DNA of 64,000 nucleotides from an uncultured Aquimarina sp. (GCA_947498935.1 CANMMM010000003.1:186001-250000); one strand, 5' to 3'. Positions 1 through 9,324 are shown, counted from the first letter of the stretch. Numbers and translations: made by a program. Notes: generated from the sequence alone by a model not told the origin.

Positions 1-181
1 CATGATCTTAACGTCTTGTTATCTTCGTGATTTCTTTACCTATAAACGCTACTACTAATAAATGGACTACTATACCTATTTTAGTTTGACGAGCATTTTT
101 TACTTTCTACTATATGTATTACCATACGTATAGCATCGAAGAAATCACTTTTAATTCTTACTTTTTGTTTTTTATTTATTG

Positions 182-335
182 AACTCATCTTGACTTTTTC
201 TTTTCCTAAAAAATGACTGAAATTCATCTGTATTTCGTTACTTTTTTATCCGTAGCGCAGCTATGAATTTCAAAAAGTGCCTTATCCAGTAAATTTTCTT
301 CTCATTTTCGGTCAAAAACAAAAAGTAAAATGAGT
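182..335. repeat. Family C intergenic repeat, copy 1
   Basis: The ends form an imperfect inverted repeat: AACTCATCTTGACTTTTT on the left pairs with a segment ending AAAATGAGTTT on the right. The interior (TTTTCGGTC, CCTTATCCAG, GCAGCTATGAATTTC) is shared with the copies near 10821-10914 and 25650-25750. It abuts a truncated family B repeat on the right. Confidence 0.6.
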
Positions 336-338
336 TTA

Positions 339-450
339 TTGAAGCGGTTTCAACTTTTTATGTTTTCCCATAAAAGCGATCTTCTATCCCATAATTTTAC
401 ATTTTTTTGAGTTCTGTAACGCTGCTATGCAACAAAAAAATCACCCCTCC
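339..450 (-). repeat. Family B repeat, truncated copy
   Basis: It begins GAAGCGGTTTCAACTTTTT, continues through the AAAAGCGATCTT-like segment and reaches the inner stem (GTAACGCTGCTATGCAAC). The outer right arm of full copies such as 16373-16532 is missing. Confidence 0.55.
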
Positions 451-651
451 ATTATCAAGATGGCGTACACTACTTGACTAAATATCGTATTGCTATTTTT
501 TTATTTTCGCAATATACTATCGTACTGCTTTTTGCACACCTGTCTACTGATAACTATACTATTTTTTTCTATAGCATACTATTCTTGTACCCTATAGTCG
601 TATTTTTTTTCAAAACATGATTTTAAAAAAGTGTTAAATAAACACTCTATC

Positions 652-691
652 AAAAAATCCCCTAAACTGATCGCTTTGATCAATAAAGGGG
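652..691 (-). terminator. Probable terminator of the CBS-domain cysteine synthase gene
   Basis: An imperfect stem (CCCC...GGGG outside, TGATC...GATCA inside) lies about 30 bases past the stop codon. On the minus strand it is followed by a run of T (ATTTTTTGA). Confidence 0.6.
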
Positions 692-721
692 AGTATGCTT
701 ATTGTCTTCAAATATACTATT

Positions 722-2083
722 TTATTTGATATGACTGATCACATCATATTTGGTAACTATATGGTATTTTTTATTCTCTAAGGCAACTAATACTGCGGGA
801 TTTCCTTTTTTGATCAATTTAGCAATGTCATCCAATGAGGTGGCTGCTGTAACTACAGGAAAGGGAGGGTTCATCACTTCTTTGATCGGTGTATCTGCAG
901 TATGCTTGTTTTCTAAAAATGCACTAAACAAAGCGCTTTCATCTACCGATCCCACAAAACCTTCGCTATCTATTACTGGAATTTGTGATATCTGAAACTT
1001 GCGCATGCGTTCTATAGCATGCGACACGAGTTCTTCTGTTTTTACGGTAATGAGTGGTTTATCGATGTGATTTTTTACGAGATCTACTGCGGTAGATATT
1101 TCTTCTTCTAGGAAACCTCTTTCGCGCATCCAATCGTCATTAAACATTTTCCCTACATACCTACTCCCGTGATCGTGAAATAGTACGACGACTACATCAT
1201 CTTTATGAAAATGATGCTGTAATTGTAAGACTCCTTTTATGGCGGCTCCTGCACTATTGCCCAGAAACATCCCTTCTTCTTTGGCTAACCGCTGGGTATA
1301 TACTGCTGCATCTTTATCGGTGACTTTGGTAAATCCATCTATGATAGAAAAATCGACATTAGCGGGTAGTATATCTTCTCCTATGCCTTCAGTGATGTAG
1401 GAATAGATCTCGTTTTCATCAAAAATACCTGTTTCATGGTATTTTTTGAATACAGACCCATAGGTATCTACTCCCCATATTTTTACGTTAGGATTTTGTT
1501 CTTTTAGGTATTTTGCCACTCCAGAAATGGTACCTCCTGTACCTACTCCTACGACAAAATGCGTGATTTTACCTGCTGTTTGCTCCCATATTTCTGGCCC
1601 TGTACTTTCGTAATGTGCCAGTGCATTAGATGGATTATCATATTGATTTACGTACCATGAGTTGGGCGTTTCTTCGGCCAGTCGTTTGGATACCGAGTAG
1701 TATGATCTAGGATCATCGGGCTCTACATTGGTGGGGCATACCATCACCTTAGCGCCTACAGCTCTGAGTATGTCCATTTTTTCTTTGGATTGCTTATCTG
1801 CCATAACGCAAATCAGCTTGTAGCCTTTTATGATCGCTACGAGTGCTAATCCCATTCCTGTATTACCAGAGGTGCCTTCGATAATAGTCCCCCCAGGCTG
1901 TAATCGACCATCCGCTTCTGCATCTTCTACCATCTTTAAGGCCATGCGGTCTTTTACAGAATTCCCTGGATTAAAGGTTTCGTACTTGGCGAGTACTAGT
2001 GCATCTATATCTTTGACAATGGCATTCATCTTTACCATCGGTGTATTTCCTATAGTTTCGAGTATATTTTTTGAGTAGTTCAA
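722..2083 (-). CDS. PLP-dependent cystathionine beta-synthase / cysteine synthase with C-terminal CBS domains
   Basis: A cytosolic fold-type II PLP enzyme that condenses serine or O-acetylserine with a thiol or sulfide. The N-terminal catalytic domain (about 1-320) begins with the family signature ETIGNTPMVKMN. It has the PLP lysine K44 in FNPGNSVKDRMA, the phosphate loop EGTSGNTGMGLA (about 68-79) and the glycine-rich GVGTGGTISG loop. Residues about 340-453 form a tandem CBS (Bateman) module, which in this family can bind adenosyl ligands. The length, 453 aa, is usual for CBS with a regulatory tail. Sequence alone does not separate cystathionine beta-synthase from a CBS-fused cysteine synthase, so no symbol is given. 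It follows the permease gene on the same strand after a 109-bp gap and has its own terminator. Confidence 0.9.
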   Translation of the reverse strand: MNYSKNILETIGNTPMVKMNAIVKDIDALVLAKYETFNPGNSVKDRMALKMVEDAEADGRLQPGGTIIEGTSGNTGMGLALVAIIKGYKLICVMADKQSKEKMDILRAVGAKVMVCPTNVEPDDPRSYYSVSKRLAEETPNSWYVNQYDNPSNALAHYESTGPEIWEQTAGKITHFVVGVGTGGTISGVAKYLKEQNPNVKIWGVDTYGSVFKKYHETGIFDENEIYSYITEGIGEDILPANVDFSIIDGFTKVTDKDAAVYTQRLAKEEGMFLGNSAGAAIKGVLQLQHHFHKDDVVVVLFHDHGSRYVGKMFNDDWMRERGFLEEEISTAVDLVKNHIDKPLITVKTEELVSHAIERMRKFQISQIPVIDSEGFVGSVDESALFSAFLENKHTADTPIKEVMNPPFPVVTAATSLDDIAKLIKKGNPAVLVALENKKYHIVTKYDVISHIK

Positions 2084-2192
2084 ACGTGTATTTTTATAGT
2101 GTTGCTAACAAATATACAAATACCACGATCGCCTTATTGGTAAATATCTATTAAAAAAACAGTCTTTACAGTTTCTTGAAATTGCGTACTAC

Positions 2193-3434
2193 TTATCTAA
2201 ATCGAATCGCTCTTGATGGGGAAATTTTAGATATTACATAAGATGGAATTAACAACATCATAATACACAATAGCATCGTTCCTAGATTGAGAAATACGAT
2301 ATGCCATGCACTGATGTATACGGGGGCGGTACTCACATGATAGGTTTCGGGATTGAGTCTAATGACTCCGTATTTTTCCTGAAGTTTGAGCAATCCTATT
2401 CCTACCAGATTCCCCAAAAATAAGCCTACCAGTATCAAATACCCTGCATTGTACAAAAAGATCTTGCGTATACTCCAATCATTAGCGCCTAGTGATTTTA
2501 GAATCCCAATCATTTGTGTGCGTTCTAAGATTAATACTAATAAAGCCGTGATCATATTAATTCCTGCTACTAGAATAATAATGGCGATAATCGCGATGAT
2601 GTTCAGATCGAATAACTTTAACCACTCGAAGATACTTCCGTATTTTAATGCGATGGTTTGTGCTTCTAAGGTAGAAGGTATGCTATTATGAATTTCTGCT
2701 CCCTTGGTATCGATCACATCAAAATCATCTATATAGATCTCAAACCCTCCTACTTGATCTTTTTTCCACTTATTCATTTTCTGAATATGTCGAATATCTG
2801 CAAAGATAAAGGTCTCATCAAACTCTTGGAATCCTGAATTATAAATCCCTACTATTTTAAAAACCCTAATATTAGCAGGGGATCTAGATTTAGATTTTTT
2901 CTTTAGAAAGAAGGTATTCACCTTGTCTCCTACTGCAAAGTCTAATCGATTAGCGGTAAATTGAGAGATTAGAATCTCATTATTTTTCGGATCGCTAAAA
3001 TCTGGCAGTCTACCTTCTTTAAGATACTCCTTAAAGTAATCCCAGTTGTAATCATCCGAAATTCCCTTCACTACGATCCCTTCGAAATCAGTAGCGGTAC
3101 GTATCAGCCCTGCTTTGGTAGCAACCCCTTGAACATGTCGTACTCCGTTTACCTCTGTAAACTCTGGATAAAAATGCTGTTCGGTGCTTACAGGTACTAG
3201 AGACTCGACACTACTGTTATTATCATAGCTATTAATAATTACATGTCCATTAAAGGCGGCAACTTTTTCTCGTATTTTACGTTGTAATCCTACACCTGTG
3301 GCAATCGTGATCAGCATCATAATTACACCAATAGCAATTGCGAAGATGGCAATTTTTATGATTGCGGATGATATATTACTTTTGTGTTCCTTACCTCTGA
3401 TGAGGCGCTTGGCAATAAAATATTCGAAATTCAA
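2193..3434 (-). CDS. FtsX/LolC-LolE-type ABC transporter permease
   Basis: A 413-aa inner-membrane permease of the MacB/FtsX superfamily. One TM helix near residues 24-48 is followed by a large periplasmic domain (about 50-270) and three C-terminal TM helices (about 275-305, 325-350, 375-400). The stretch ALLVLILERTQMIGILKSLGA between the first two C-terminal helices is the classic FtsX-domain signature. In LolCDE-like systems such permeases extract lipoproteins for outer-membrane targeting. The start IAKRLIRGKEHKSN is typical of the group. No ATPase lies next to it. Its start codon is only 8 bp from the divergent start of the NamZ-like gene, so the two promoters must reach into each other's reading frames. 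Assignment to LolC/E is by similarity of layout and is likely but unproven. Confidence 0.85.
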   Translation of the reverse strand: MNFEYFIAKRLIRGKEHKSNISSAIIKIAIFAIAIGVIMMLITIATGVGLQRKIREKVAAFNGHVIINSYDNNSSVESLVPVSTEQHFYPEFTEVNGVRHVQGVATKAGLIRTATDFEGIVVKGISDDYNWDYFKEYLKEGRLPDFSDPKNNEILISQFTANRLDFAVGDKVNTFFLKKKSKSRSPANIRVFKIVGIYNSGFQEFDETFIFADIRHIQKMNKWKKDQVGGFEIYIDDFDVIDTKGAEIHNSIPSTLEAQTIALKYGSIFEWLKLFDLNIIAIIAIIILVAGINMITALLVLILERTQMIGILKSLGANDWSIRKIFLYNAGYLILVGLFLGNLVGIGLLKLQEKYGVIRLNPETYHVSTAPVYISAWHIVFLNLGTMLLCIMMLLIPSYVISKISPSRAIRFR

Positions 3435-3442
3435 AATTACTT

Positions 3443-4744
3443 ATGGTTTTTATCAGACATGCATTCAAAAATACGGTTTTATTCCTTTTCGTCCTCTTTA
3501 TTTCTTGCGGAAGCAACACAAAAAAATTAGCCATTGCCAGTACAGACCTACTCACTGCTTCGGTATCGGCAATTGATTCGGCTGATAAAGCAAGTCTAGA
3601 AACGGCTGTAACACCTCCAAAAACCATCGTAGTCGGGGCGAATCAGACGGCTACATACGTACCGCTGTTAGAAAATAAAAAAGTAGCTATCGTAGGGAAT
3701 CAAACCTCTGTAATTTTTAGAACTGCTTCAAAAAACACTGCTACTCCCTACGTACACCTTGTAGATTCTTTATTAGCCCGCGGGGTAGCTATCCAAAAGG
3801 TATTTGCTCCCGAACATGGATTCCGAGGTAAAGCGGATGCTGCTGAATTGGTAGCGGATGGTAGGGATACCAAAACAGGGCTGCCGATTATTTCTCTTTA
3901 TGGAAAAAACAAAAAACCAAGCGCACAATCACTAGCGGGTATCGATCTTGTAATTTTTGATATTCAAGATGTTGGGGTACGCTTCTATACCTATATCTCT
4001 ACATTGCACTATGTGATGCAAATCTGTGCACAACTGGACATTCCTATGCTGATCCTAGATCGTCCTAATCCTAATGGGCATTATGTAGATGGCCCTACCT
4101 TAGATCTACAGTATACTAGCTTTGTAGGGGTACATCCTATTCCGCTAGTGCATGGGATGACGATTGGCGAATATGCTCAGATGGTGAATGGGCAGGGATG
4201 GTTAGGCAATGGGCTAAAATGTAAGATTACTGTGATCCCTGTACAAAATTACACTCACACTACTGCTTACAGCTTACCGATACGTCCTTCTCCGAATTTA
4301 CCTAATGACAAAGCTATCAATTTATATCCTAGCCTTGGGTTTCTAGAAGGAACTACACTCAATGCGGGTAGAGGTACTGAATTACAATTTCAGATATTTG
4401 GAAGTCCTACTTTGCCCAAGGAACAATATGATTTTTCGTATACCCCACAAGCTAATTTTGGAGCCAAACATCCTAAACACAAGGGAATACTATGCCATGG
4501 AGTAGATTTACGAAACACCCCACTCCAAAACGGTATCAACCTCCAATGGCTGATTGATGCATATCATAATAGTAATGACAAGGCGCATTTTTTTAAAACA
4601 AAATCATTTACCATTCATGCGGGAAGCCCGAAACTACAACAGCAAATCATACAGAAGTATACGTTTCGCGAAATCCGAAAAACATGGTTGGCTGATCTAG
4701 AAAAATTCAAAAAAATAAGAGCGCAGTACCTGCTCTATGATTAA
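3443..4744 (+). CDS. NamZ-type exo-beta-N-acetylmuramidase lipoprotein (DUF1343)
   Basis: A 433-aa exported lipoprotein with a hydrophobic segment and lipobox ending at C22 (VLFISC). The DUF1343 blocks are clear: EHGFRG (124-129), DIQDVGVRFYTY (173-184), DRPNPNG (206-212) and the C-terminal NAGRGTELQFQIFG block. Members studied (NamZ) release N-acetylmuramic acid from the non-reducing ends of peptidoglycan chains, a recycling step. The stretch 23-60, before the conserved fold, is Ser/Thr-rich and probably a tether. The start is fixed because the signal peptide begins at the only in-frame ATG. The divergent permease starts 8 bp upstream. The 3' end lies 30 bp from the convergent YkgJ-type gene. 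Confidence 0.9.
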   Translation: MVFIRHAFKNTVLFLFVLFISCGSNTKKLAIASTDLLTASVSAIDSADKASLETAVTPPKTIVVGANQTATYVPLLENKKVAIVGNQTSVIFRTASKNTATPYVHLVDSLLARGVAIQKVFAPEHGFRGKADAAELVADGRDTKTGLPIISLYGKNKKPSAQSLAGIDLVIFDIQDVGVRFYTYISTLHYVMQICAQLDIPMLILDRPNPNGHYVDGPTLDLQYTSFVGVHPIPLVHGMTIGEYAQMVNGQGWLGNGLKCKITVIPVQNYTHTTAYSLPIRPSPNLPNDKAINLYPSLGFLEGTTLNAGRGTELQFQIFGSPTLPKEQYDFSYTPQANFGAKHPKHKGILCHGVDLRNTPLQNGINLQWLIDAYHNSNDKAHFFKTKSFTIHAGSPKLQQQIIQKYTFREIRKTWLADLEKFKKIRAQYLLYD

Positions 4745-4774
4745 TTAATCAATCAACATCTATCAAGGCATCTA

Positions 4775-5296
4775 TTATTGTCCTCGTTTATTCGTTTTAT
4801 GTTCCATTGGCAGTGCGGCTTTCATTTTTTCTACGATATTGTAAGCTGCTGGACACATCGCTATGTTTTGTAGCGTAAGATTAGAAATTTGATGAAATTT
4901 CTTGCGGTCTGTATGCGGGTACTCCCTACAGCCTTTAGGGCGTACATCATAGATCAAGCAATAATTATCTGCTGCCAAAAAAGCACAAGGCGTTTCTTGT
5001 AGCACAAAATCTCCGTCTTCATCTTTTTTCAAGTATTGCTCTTCGAATTGAAAAGATTTCATTTTTAGATGTTTTGCGATTCTATCTACATCATTATCGG
5101 TAAATAATGGCCCTGTAGTCTTGCAGCAATTGGCACATTCCAAACAATCTGTCTTTTTGAACTCTTCTTCGTGCAGCTCTTGCATCAGTGTATCTAAATG
5201 CTTTGGAGGCTTCTTTTTCAGCTTGGCGAAATACTTTTTATTTTCATTCTCCTTATCTTTGGCCAGTTTTGGAAGTTGATCTATGAATTCTTGCAT
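4775..5296 (-). CDS. YkgJ-family cysteine-cluster protein (Fe/Zn-binding)
   Basis: A 173-aa cytosolic protein. The family's cysteine pattern is present: CLECANCC near residues 55-62, a Cys in ETPCAF near 103, the YCLIYDVRPKGCREYP block, and a last Cys in IAMCPAAYN. The family (PF03692) is believed to chelate zinc or iron, but its cellular role is unknown. The N-terminal 35 residues are lysine-rich and charged. It is divergent from the methyltransferase gene, with 50 bp between the starts. Confidence 0.85.
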   Translation of the reverse strand: MQEFIDQLPKLAKDKENENKKYFAKLKKKPPKHLDTLMQELHEEEFKKTDCLECANCCKTTGPLFTDNDVDRIAKHLKMKSFQFEEQYLKKDEDGDFVLQETPCAFLAADNYCLIYDVRPKGCREYPHTDRKKFHQISNLTLQNIAMCPAAYNIVEKMKAALPMEHKTNKRGQ

Positions 5297-5346
5297 AGTG
5301 CAAAACTACAAATTAAGAAGTATCAATCCCTAATTTTATATCTCAA

Positions 5347-6075
5347 ATGCCTGCAAATGACATTTTCGGACAAGCTATTTTAGATTTCTACACGGATAAT
5401 TATACCGAGGACATCGTAGTACACGCGCCTGATTTTGACGATGACACGATTCCTGTTCCGTATTTATTCCGTTCTTTTTCGGACATGCCTCCTTTAGAAA
5501 CCAAGGCATTAGCACTTGCATATGGCAAGGTATTGGACGTAGGCTGTGGTGCAGGAAGCCATAGTCTATACTTACAGCAACAAGCTACTGTATCGGAAGT
5601 TCATGCCATCGATATATCGGCAGGAGCCATCCAAGTCTGTAAACGAAGAGGTATCCAACAGGCAAGACAGCAAAATATTTTCGAACTCCATGACCAACAA
5701 TATGACACCTTACTGTTTTTGATGAATGGGAGTGGTATTATCGGTACACTCGGAGCTATTGACCGTTTTTTTGTCCATATAAAGCAGCTGATAAAACCTA
5801 ATGGACAGCTCTTATTAGACTCTTCTGATCTTTCGTACCTATTTACAGAAGAAGATGGCGGTTTCTGGGTAGATGCTTCTATGGGCTATTACGGAGAGAT
5901 GCAATATCAATTATCCTATAAGAATAAGCGTTCTGATTGGTTTGATTGGCTGTATATAGATTACAACACTTTGCAAAACGCTGCGAATGCCCATGGTTTT
6001 GTCTGTGAGTTAGTAGCCACAGGCACGCAACATGATTTTTTAGCGCGGCTTACTCTGGCAACTGATACCCCATAA
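5347..6075 (+). CDS. Class I SAM-dependent methyltransferase
   Basis: A 242-aa soluble enzyme. Motif I VLDVGCGAGSHSLYL sits at residues 62-76 and is followed by the acidic motif II (VHAIDIS) and LLFLMNGSGIIG, the motif IV region. This is a Rossmann-fold methyltransferase of the Methyltransf_11/25 type; the substrate cannot be told. Its 3' end overlaps the convergent DUF2059 gene by 26 bp, so both genes cannot be fully transcribed without antisense overlap. Confidence 0.85.
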   Translation: MPANDIFGQAILDFYTDNYTEDIVVHAPDFDDDTIPVPYLFRSFSDMPPLETKALALAYGKVLDVGCGAGSHSLYLQQQATVSEVHAIDISAGAIQVCKRRGIQQARQQNIFELHDQQYDTLLFLMNGSGIIGTLGAIDRFFVHIKQLIKPNGQLLLDSSDLSYLFTEEDGGFWVDASMGYYGEMQYQLSYKNKRSDWFDWLYIDYNTLQNAANAHGFVCELVATGTQHDFLARLTLATDTP

Positions 6076-6583
6076 CTTTTAATTTTTCTAAGGTTTCTTG
6101 ATACAAGTCTCTACTCCATAATTCACTGACTTCACTAACCATCGATTTGAGTGTACTGCTTTGGTTTTGTACTTTTTGACCTGTAGGAGAAGTAAAAAAC
6201 TCAGACAGCTTTACTTTTTGGGATGCATCGAGCTGTGATACATCTTGCACCATCTGTTTGCCTGTATCTGATTCATAGAAACGTATTAGCTCTTTAATAT
6301 CATCATGCGAAAAGTTACCTCGATACGCGGATACCAACAATGATTTGATATGCGTTAGAGATGTGGTTTTATTAGCTCGTAGTTCTCTCCATACTTTCTC
6401 AGGTACTTCCTGATTTTCAAACTGTTTCTGAAGCAAATCAAACATTTGATCCACAGCCTCGCTGTATTGGCGTTCGGTGCCATTGAGTACAAAGTATTTC
6501 ATAGCATCTTCATGGTATGATTTTTGTGCCAAACTTGTAGAAATTGTTAATAGTACTGTTAAACCAAAAATGATATTTCTCAT
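6050..6583 (-). CDS. DUF2059-domain exported protein
   Basis: A 177-aa protein with a signal peptide (cleavage likely after TSLAQ, residue 20). The DUF2059 block is seen in DIKELIRFYESDTGKQMV, followed by a second copy-like stretch, KLSEFFTSPTGQKV. Family members are periplasmic helical proteins of unknown function. It overlaps the convergent methyltransferase gene by 26 bp and is divergent from the metalloprotease lipoprotein gene, with 40 bp between the starts. Confidence 0.8.
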   Translation of the reverse strand: MRNIIFGLTVLLTISTSLAQKSYHEDAMKYFVLNGTERQYSEAVDQMFDLLQKQFENQEVPEKVWRELRANKTTSLTHIKSLLVSAYRGNFSHDDIKELIRFYESDTGKQMVQDVSQLDASQKVKLSEFFTSPTGQKVQNQSSTLKSMVSEVSELWSRDLYQETLEKLKVMGYQLPE

Positions 6584-6623
6584 AATGTTGTTTCTTTACT
6601 AGCAGTTAGGGAAAATTACTTTT

Positions 6624-7391
6624 ATGCAAATTACAAAAATACTTAGTATCCTCATCATTAGTTCGCTAATTCTAGCGAGCTGTTCTAACGATGATGATAA
6701 TTCAACAGAAAGTGGCAATACGCCAAATACGCAGCAACTTGGTACTTCTGCTAATGATTTATTAAGCGATGCTACTTACAAAGGCCTTACGATCGAACTC
6801 GTTTCTGTAGAGGGACACGAACCTACCATCAATGCCGTGAATATATTTAAACGTTTTTTAGAAGAACGCGTTTTTAAACCAGATGGCATCACAGTGAAAC
6901 AACGATCCGTACCTTCTTCTGGCAAGAGCCCTTTCTCGATCAGAGAAATTGCTCAGATCGAACAAAACACTCGTACCGAATTTAATCAAGGCGATGAGAT
7001 TGCCGTTTTTGTTTATTTTGCAGATGGTAGCAGTGAAGAGGATAATGGACAGCAGATTACATTAGGCTCTGCCTATCGAAATACGTCTATGGTTATCTAT
7101 GAAGGTACACTACGTAGGCTAAGCAGTAATCCCAGAGCTCCTATGCTATCGACTATAGAAGCCGCAACACTTAATCATGAATTTGCCCACCTGATGGGAT
7201 TAGTAAATATTGGTACTCCGCTTCAATCGCCACACGAAGATTCAGAAAACAAAGGACATTGCAACGTACCAAATTGTTTAATGGAAGCTGCTATCTCCTT
7301 AGAATCGGGAATGATGGATATGCTAGGCGATGGAGTTCCTGTACTAGACCCCTTATGCATCGCAGACCTAAGAGCTAACGGGGGGCGATAA
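6624..7391 (+). CDS. Zinc metalloprotease-like lipoprotein
   Basis: A 255-aa lipoprotein with lipobox Cys at C20 (LILASC). A zinc-binding helix HEFAHLMG lies at 185-192, followed by LVNIG. A C-rich turn GHCNVPNCLMEA (about 211-222) may act as the Met-turn. The arrangement (HExxHxxG, then a Cys-flanked CLM) resembles the Bacteroidota 'membrane metalloprotease' group of metzincin-like proteins. The third zinc ligand is not certain. An acidic serine-rich linker follows the lipidated Cys. The 3' end overlaps the convergent alpha/beta-hydrolase gene by 17 bp. Confidence 0.75.
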   Translation: MQITKILSILIISSLILASCSNDDDNSTESGNTPNTQQLGTSANDLLSDATYKGLTIELVSVEGHEPTINAVNIFKRFLEERVFKPDGITVKQRSVPSSGKSPFSIREIAQIEQNTRTEFNQGDEIAVFVYFADGSSEEDNGQQITLGSAYRNTSMVIYEGTLRRLSSNPRAPMLSTIEAATLNHEFAHLMGLVNIGTPLQSPHEDSENKGHCNVPNCLMEAAISLESGMMDMLGDGVPVLDPLCIADLRANGGR

Positions 7392-7932
7392 TAGTATCTA
7401 TATGTTTATCTAGTAACAGCATCTCACAGATTTGATGTGCTGCAATCGCATCTGTATACAAATCATGCGTTACATCTGGTAGAATCACAGGGGCGATCTC
7501 CATAGCCTCAAACCATTCTGGAGATGGTTTATATGCGTCTTTTTCTCCATATACCAACTGAATCGCTGCTTTTGATTTTTGAGTTTCATACCGCAATCTG
7601 GTAGCAGATACCAAGCATACTTGATGATTAGTAATTCCTTTTTCGATCGCTTTCCATGCAATATAACCTCCTATACTAAATGCCAAAATATGTACTGGCT
7701 CACTACTCAACACATTTGTTAATTGCTGTACCGCTCTGTCAATCCCTCCACCAACAAACGCTTTGTGAATTTGTTCTTTAGACAGTACTGTTGTATCAAT
7801 ACCCGCTAATTCGCAACTATCGTAATAACGAATCTCAAAAAACGGGGCTAACCGCTCTGTATAATATGATACCCATTCTGATTTATGAATTCCCCATAAA
7901 TCAGACAGGATCACCAATGTATTTTTCTTCAT
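7375..7932 (-). CDS. Alpha/beta-hydrolase fold protein
   Basis: A 185-aa cytosolic protein, short for the fold. The nucleophile elbow is AFSIGGY (Ala replaces the first Gly of GxSxG), preceded by the strand VHILAFS. A later Asp (LVYGEKDAY) and His (VTHDLY) complete a plausible Ser-Asp-His triad. Substrate unknown. It follows the M23 peptidase gene on the same strand after 15 bp, so the two are probably cotranscribed. Confidence 0.75.
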   Translation of the reverse strand: MKKNTLVILSDLWGIHKSEWVSYYTERLAPFFEIRYYDSCELAGIDTTVLSKEQIHKAFVGGGIDRAVQQLTNVLSSEPVHILAFSIGGYIAWKAIEKGITNHQVCLVSATRLRYETQKSKAAIQLVYGEKDAYKPSPEWFEAMEIAPVILPDVTHDLYTDAIAAHQICEMLLLDKHIDTIIAPR

Positions 7933-7947
7933 GTATTCGTATGCTAT

Positions 7948-8760
7948 TTAGTATTCTCGTTTATAGGACATCCCTTCTTCTAATAGCGTCGTAGTTGTGC
8001 CACTAGCGACCTTAAATTTAGTAGGCAAGGTTTCTCTTTCTTGGAATCGTTGTAGAAATACAATAAAATGCAAGTGAGGTCCTGTAGACCACCCCACATT
8101 ACCACTGTAGCCGATATGCTGCCCTACTTCGATACGATCTCCCGGTGCTACTAAAGCACCTTTGTGCTGTATGTGCGTATACTCTGCAAAAGTCCCATCT
8201 GGGTGATATACCAAAATATAATTATTAAACTTGGCACAATCTGCAGTAGTGCATGTTTTTTTAAACTGCTCTTCTACCAACACGATCACTCCTTCTCTAG
8301 CTGCATATATCGGTGTACCTACTGGCATTGAGAAATCGAGTGCATATTCATCTTTATGTGATATCGATCCATTATAGCCTTGAGACACTCTATGGCTTGT
8401 TCCCTTTTGGTAGGGAAGATAATACGCATACTCCTCATCATACAATGTCTGCAAATGATTTCCGTGATTGTATCGAATCGTATACCCCATCGCAAATGAT
8501 TTATGAATATCCTCTATTGTCAACTCAGCGATAAAATGTGCTTCTGTAGTCGCAGGAACTTCGATGATTTTTTTGGCACCAATACTAGAGTGTAAATTCT
8601 CTATATTAAAGTTAATTTCTACAGATACAGGACTGTATTCACCATTCTTAGCAAATATCTGGTATCCCATATCTATCTCTTTATAATATACCTCAAAATT
8701 CTCCTGCGCAATTCCCAAAAAAGTGCCTAAACAGAACAATAGTATATACCCTATTTTCAT
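7948..8760 (-). CDS. M23-family peptidase (LytM domain), exported
   Basis: The start is placed at ATG 8760, because MKIGYILLFCLGTFLGIAQ is a clean signal peptide; a further in-frame ATG at 8796 adds only an unlikely extension. The mature protein has an N-terminal beta-rich region, then a LytM domain with the zinc motif SHKDEYALDF, GTPIYAAREGVIV, and the catalytic HLHF near the end after GNVGWSTGP. Active M23 enzymes are zinc endopeptidases that cut peptidoglycan cross-links; the conserved ligands suggest this one is active. It probably acts in the periplasm. Confidence 0.85.
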   Translation of the reverse strand: MKIGYILLFCLGTFLGIAQENFEVYYKEIDMGYQIFAKNGEYSPVSVEINFNIENLHSSIGAKKIIEVPATTEAHFIAELTIEDIHKSFAMGYTIRYNHGNHLQTLYDEEYAYYLPYQKGTSHRVSQGYNGSISHKDEYALDFSMPVGTPIYAAREGVIVLVEEQFKKTCTTADCAKFNNYILVYHPDGTFAEYTHIQHKGALVAPGDRIEVGQHIGYSGNVGWSTGPHLHFIVFLQRFQERETLPTKFKVASGTTTTLLEEGMSYKREY

Positions 8761-8839
8761 ACCCAATTTATTTCCAGTTTCCAGATTAATATACATATTA
8801 AAATCTGGAAATACTAATCCTATATCAGTAGCTGAATTT

Positions 8840-9089
8840 GGGCGTTACCACAGGGGTCGGGCTATCCGCTGTATCTTTTTTGGTTTTTAGAAGAAGTGAT
8901 TTACTCTTTTTGGATTGAAGCGAAAAGTGAAGATTTTGTGATCAAATGCAGTGATTTTTTTGTTGCATAGCAGCGCTACGGAACTAAAAAATTACAAAAT
9001 TTGAGTGCAAAAGATCATTTTTATAGCCAATTTCAAAAAGAGTAAAACACTTCTAGACCAAAAAAGGATGCCGCTGCTATCCCTAACGC
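8840..9089 (+). repeat. Family A repeat, copy 1, carrying a nested family B element
   Basis: The left end is GGGCGTTACCACAGGGG and the right end is CTGCTATCCCTAACGC. Inside, TATCTTTTTTGG pairs with CCAAAAAAGGATG, and between these arms sits a complete family B hairpin (8893-9053). The same nested arrangement recurs at 33438-33689 with near identity. Shorter A copies of 88-90 bp lack the B insert. Confidence 0.9.
8893..9053 (+). repeat. Family B repeat, copy 1 (nested in A)
   Basis: The outer inverted repeat GAAGTGATTTACTCTTTTT pairs with AAAAAGAGTAAAACACTTC. The central stem GTTGCATAGC pairs with GCTACGGAAC. The element is 161 bp and is one long imperfect hairpin with no coding capacity. Confidence 0.9.
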
Positions 9090-9114
9090 GAGGTGGAATG
9101 GTTTTTCAGAATAG

Positions 9115-9324
9115 TCACAACAAAACTAGATATTCCACTAATTGAATTTGAGTCTCTTTGTGATTCTTAACAATCCATTGCTCCATTGACTTAAAACCAT
9201 TTAGACTATTGGTAAAAGTTTTACTAGAAAGTACCCTCACTTTTTGAGAAATATCTATAACAGAAATACAGGCATCAATTTTTTTACTAGAAACGTCTAA
9301 TCCAACACTATATTTTAAATTCAT
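9115..9324 (-). pseudogene. IS110-family transposase, N-terminal remnant
   Basis: Starting at ATG 9324, the frame reads MNLKYSVGLDVSSKKIDACI, the opening of an IS110-type DEDD transposase with the first catalytic Asp at residue 10. About 65 residues later (QIQLVE) the similarity stops, at the point where the family's LVMEATG block should follow, and a stop codon comes soon after. The rest of the transposase is missing. The 235 bp on the 5' side may be the original left end of the element. The remnant lies between a complete family A repeat and an isolated, inverted A end at 9560-9582. Confidence 0.75.

Larger units (their letters stand above)
1..721. other. Gene-free left edge with repeats and a terminator
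   Basis: No convincing gene is seen here. The stretch is very AT-rich. It holds a family C repeat (about 182-335), a truncated family B repeat (about 339-450) and the terminator of the downstream minus-strand gene (652-691). The first 180 bases may be further decayed repeat, but I cannot match them to another copy in this window. Confidence 0.6.

Noticed and set aside
5198..5383. Plus-strand 61-codon frame across the ykgJ/methyltransferase gap
   Set aside because: It is mostly antisense to the YkgJ-type gene and ends inside the methyltransferase start.
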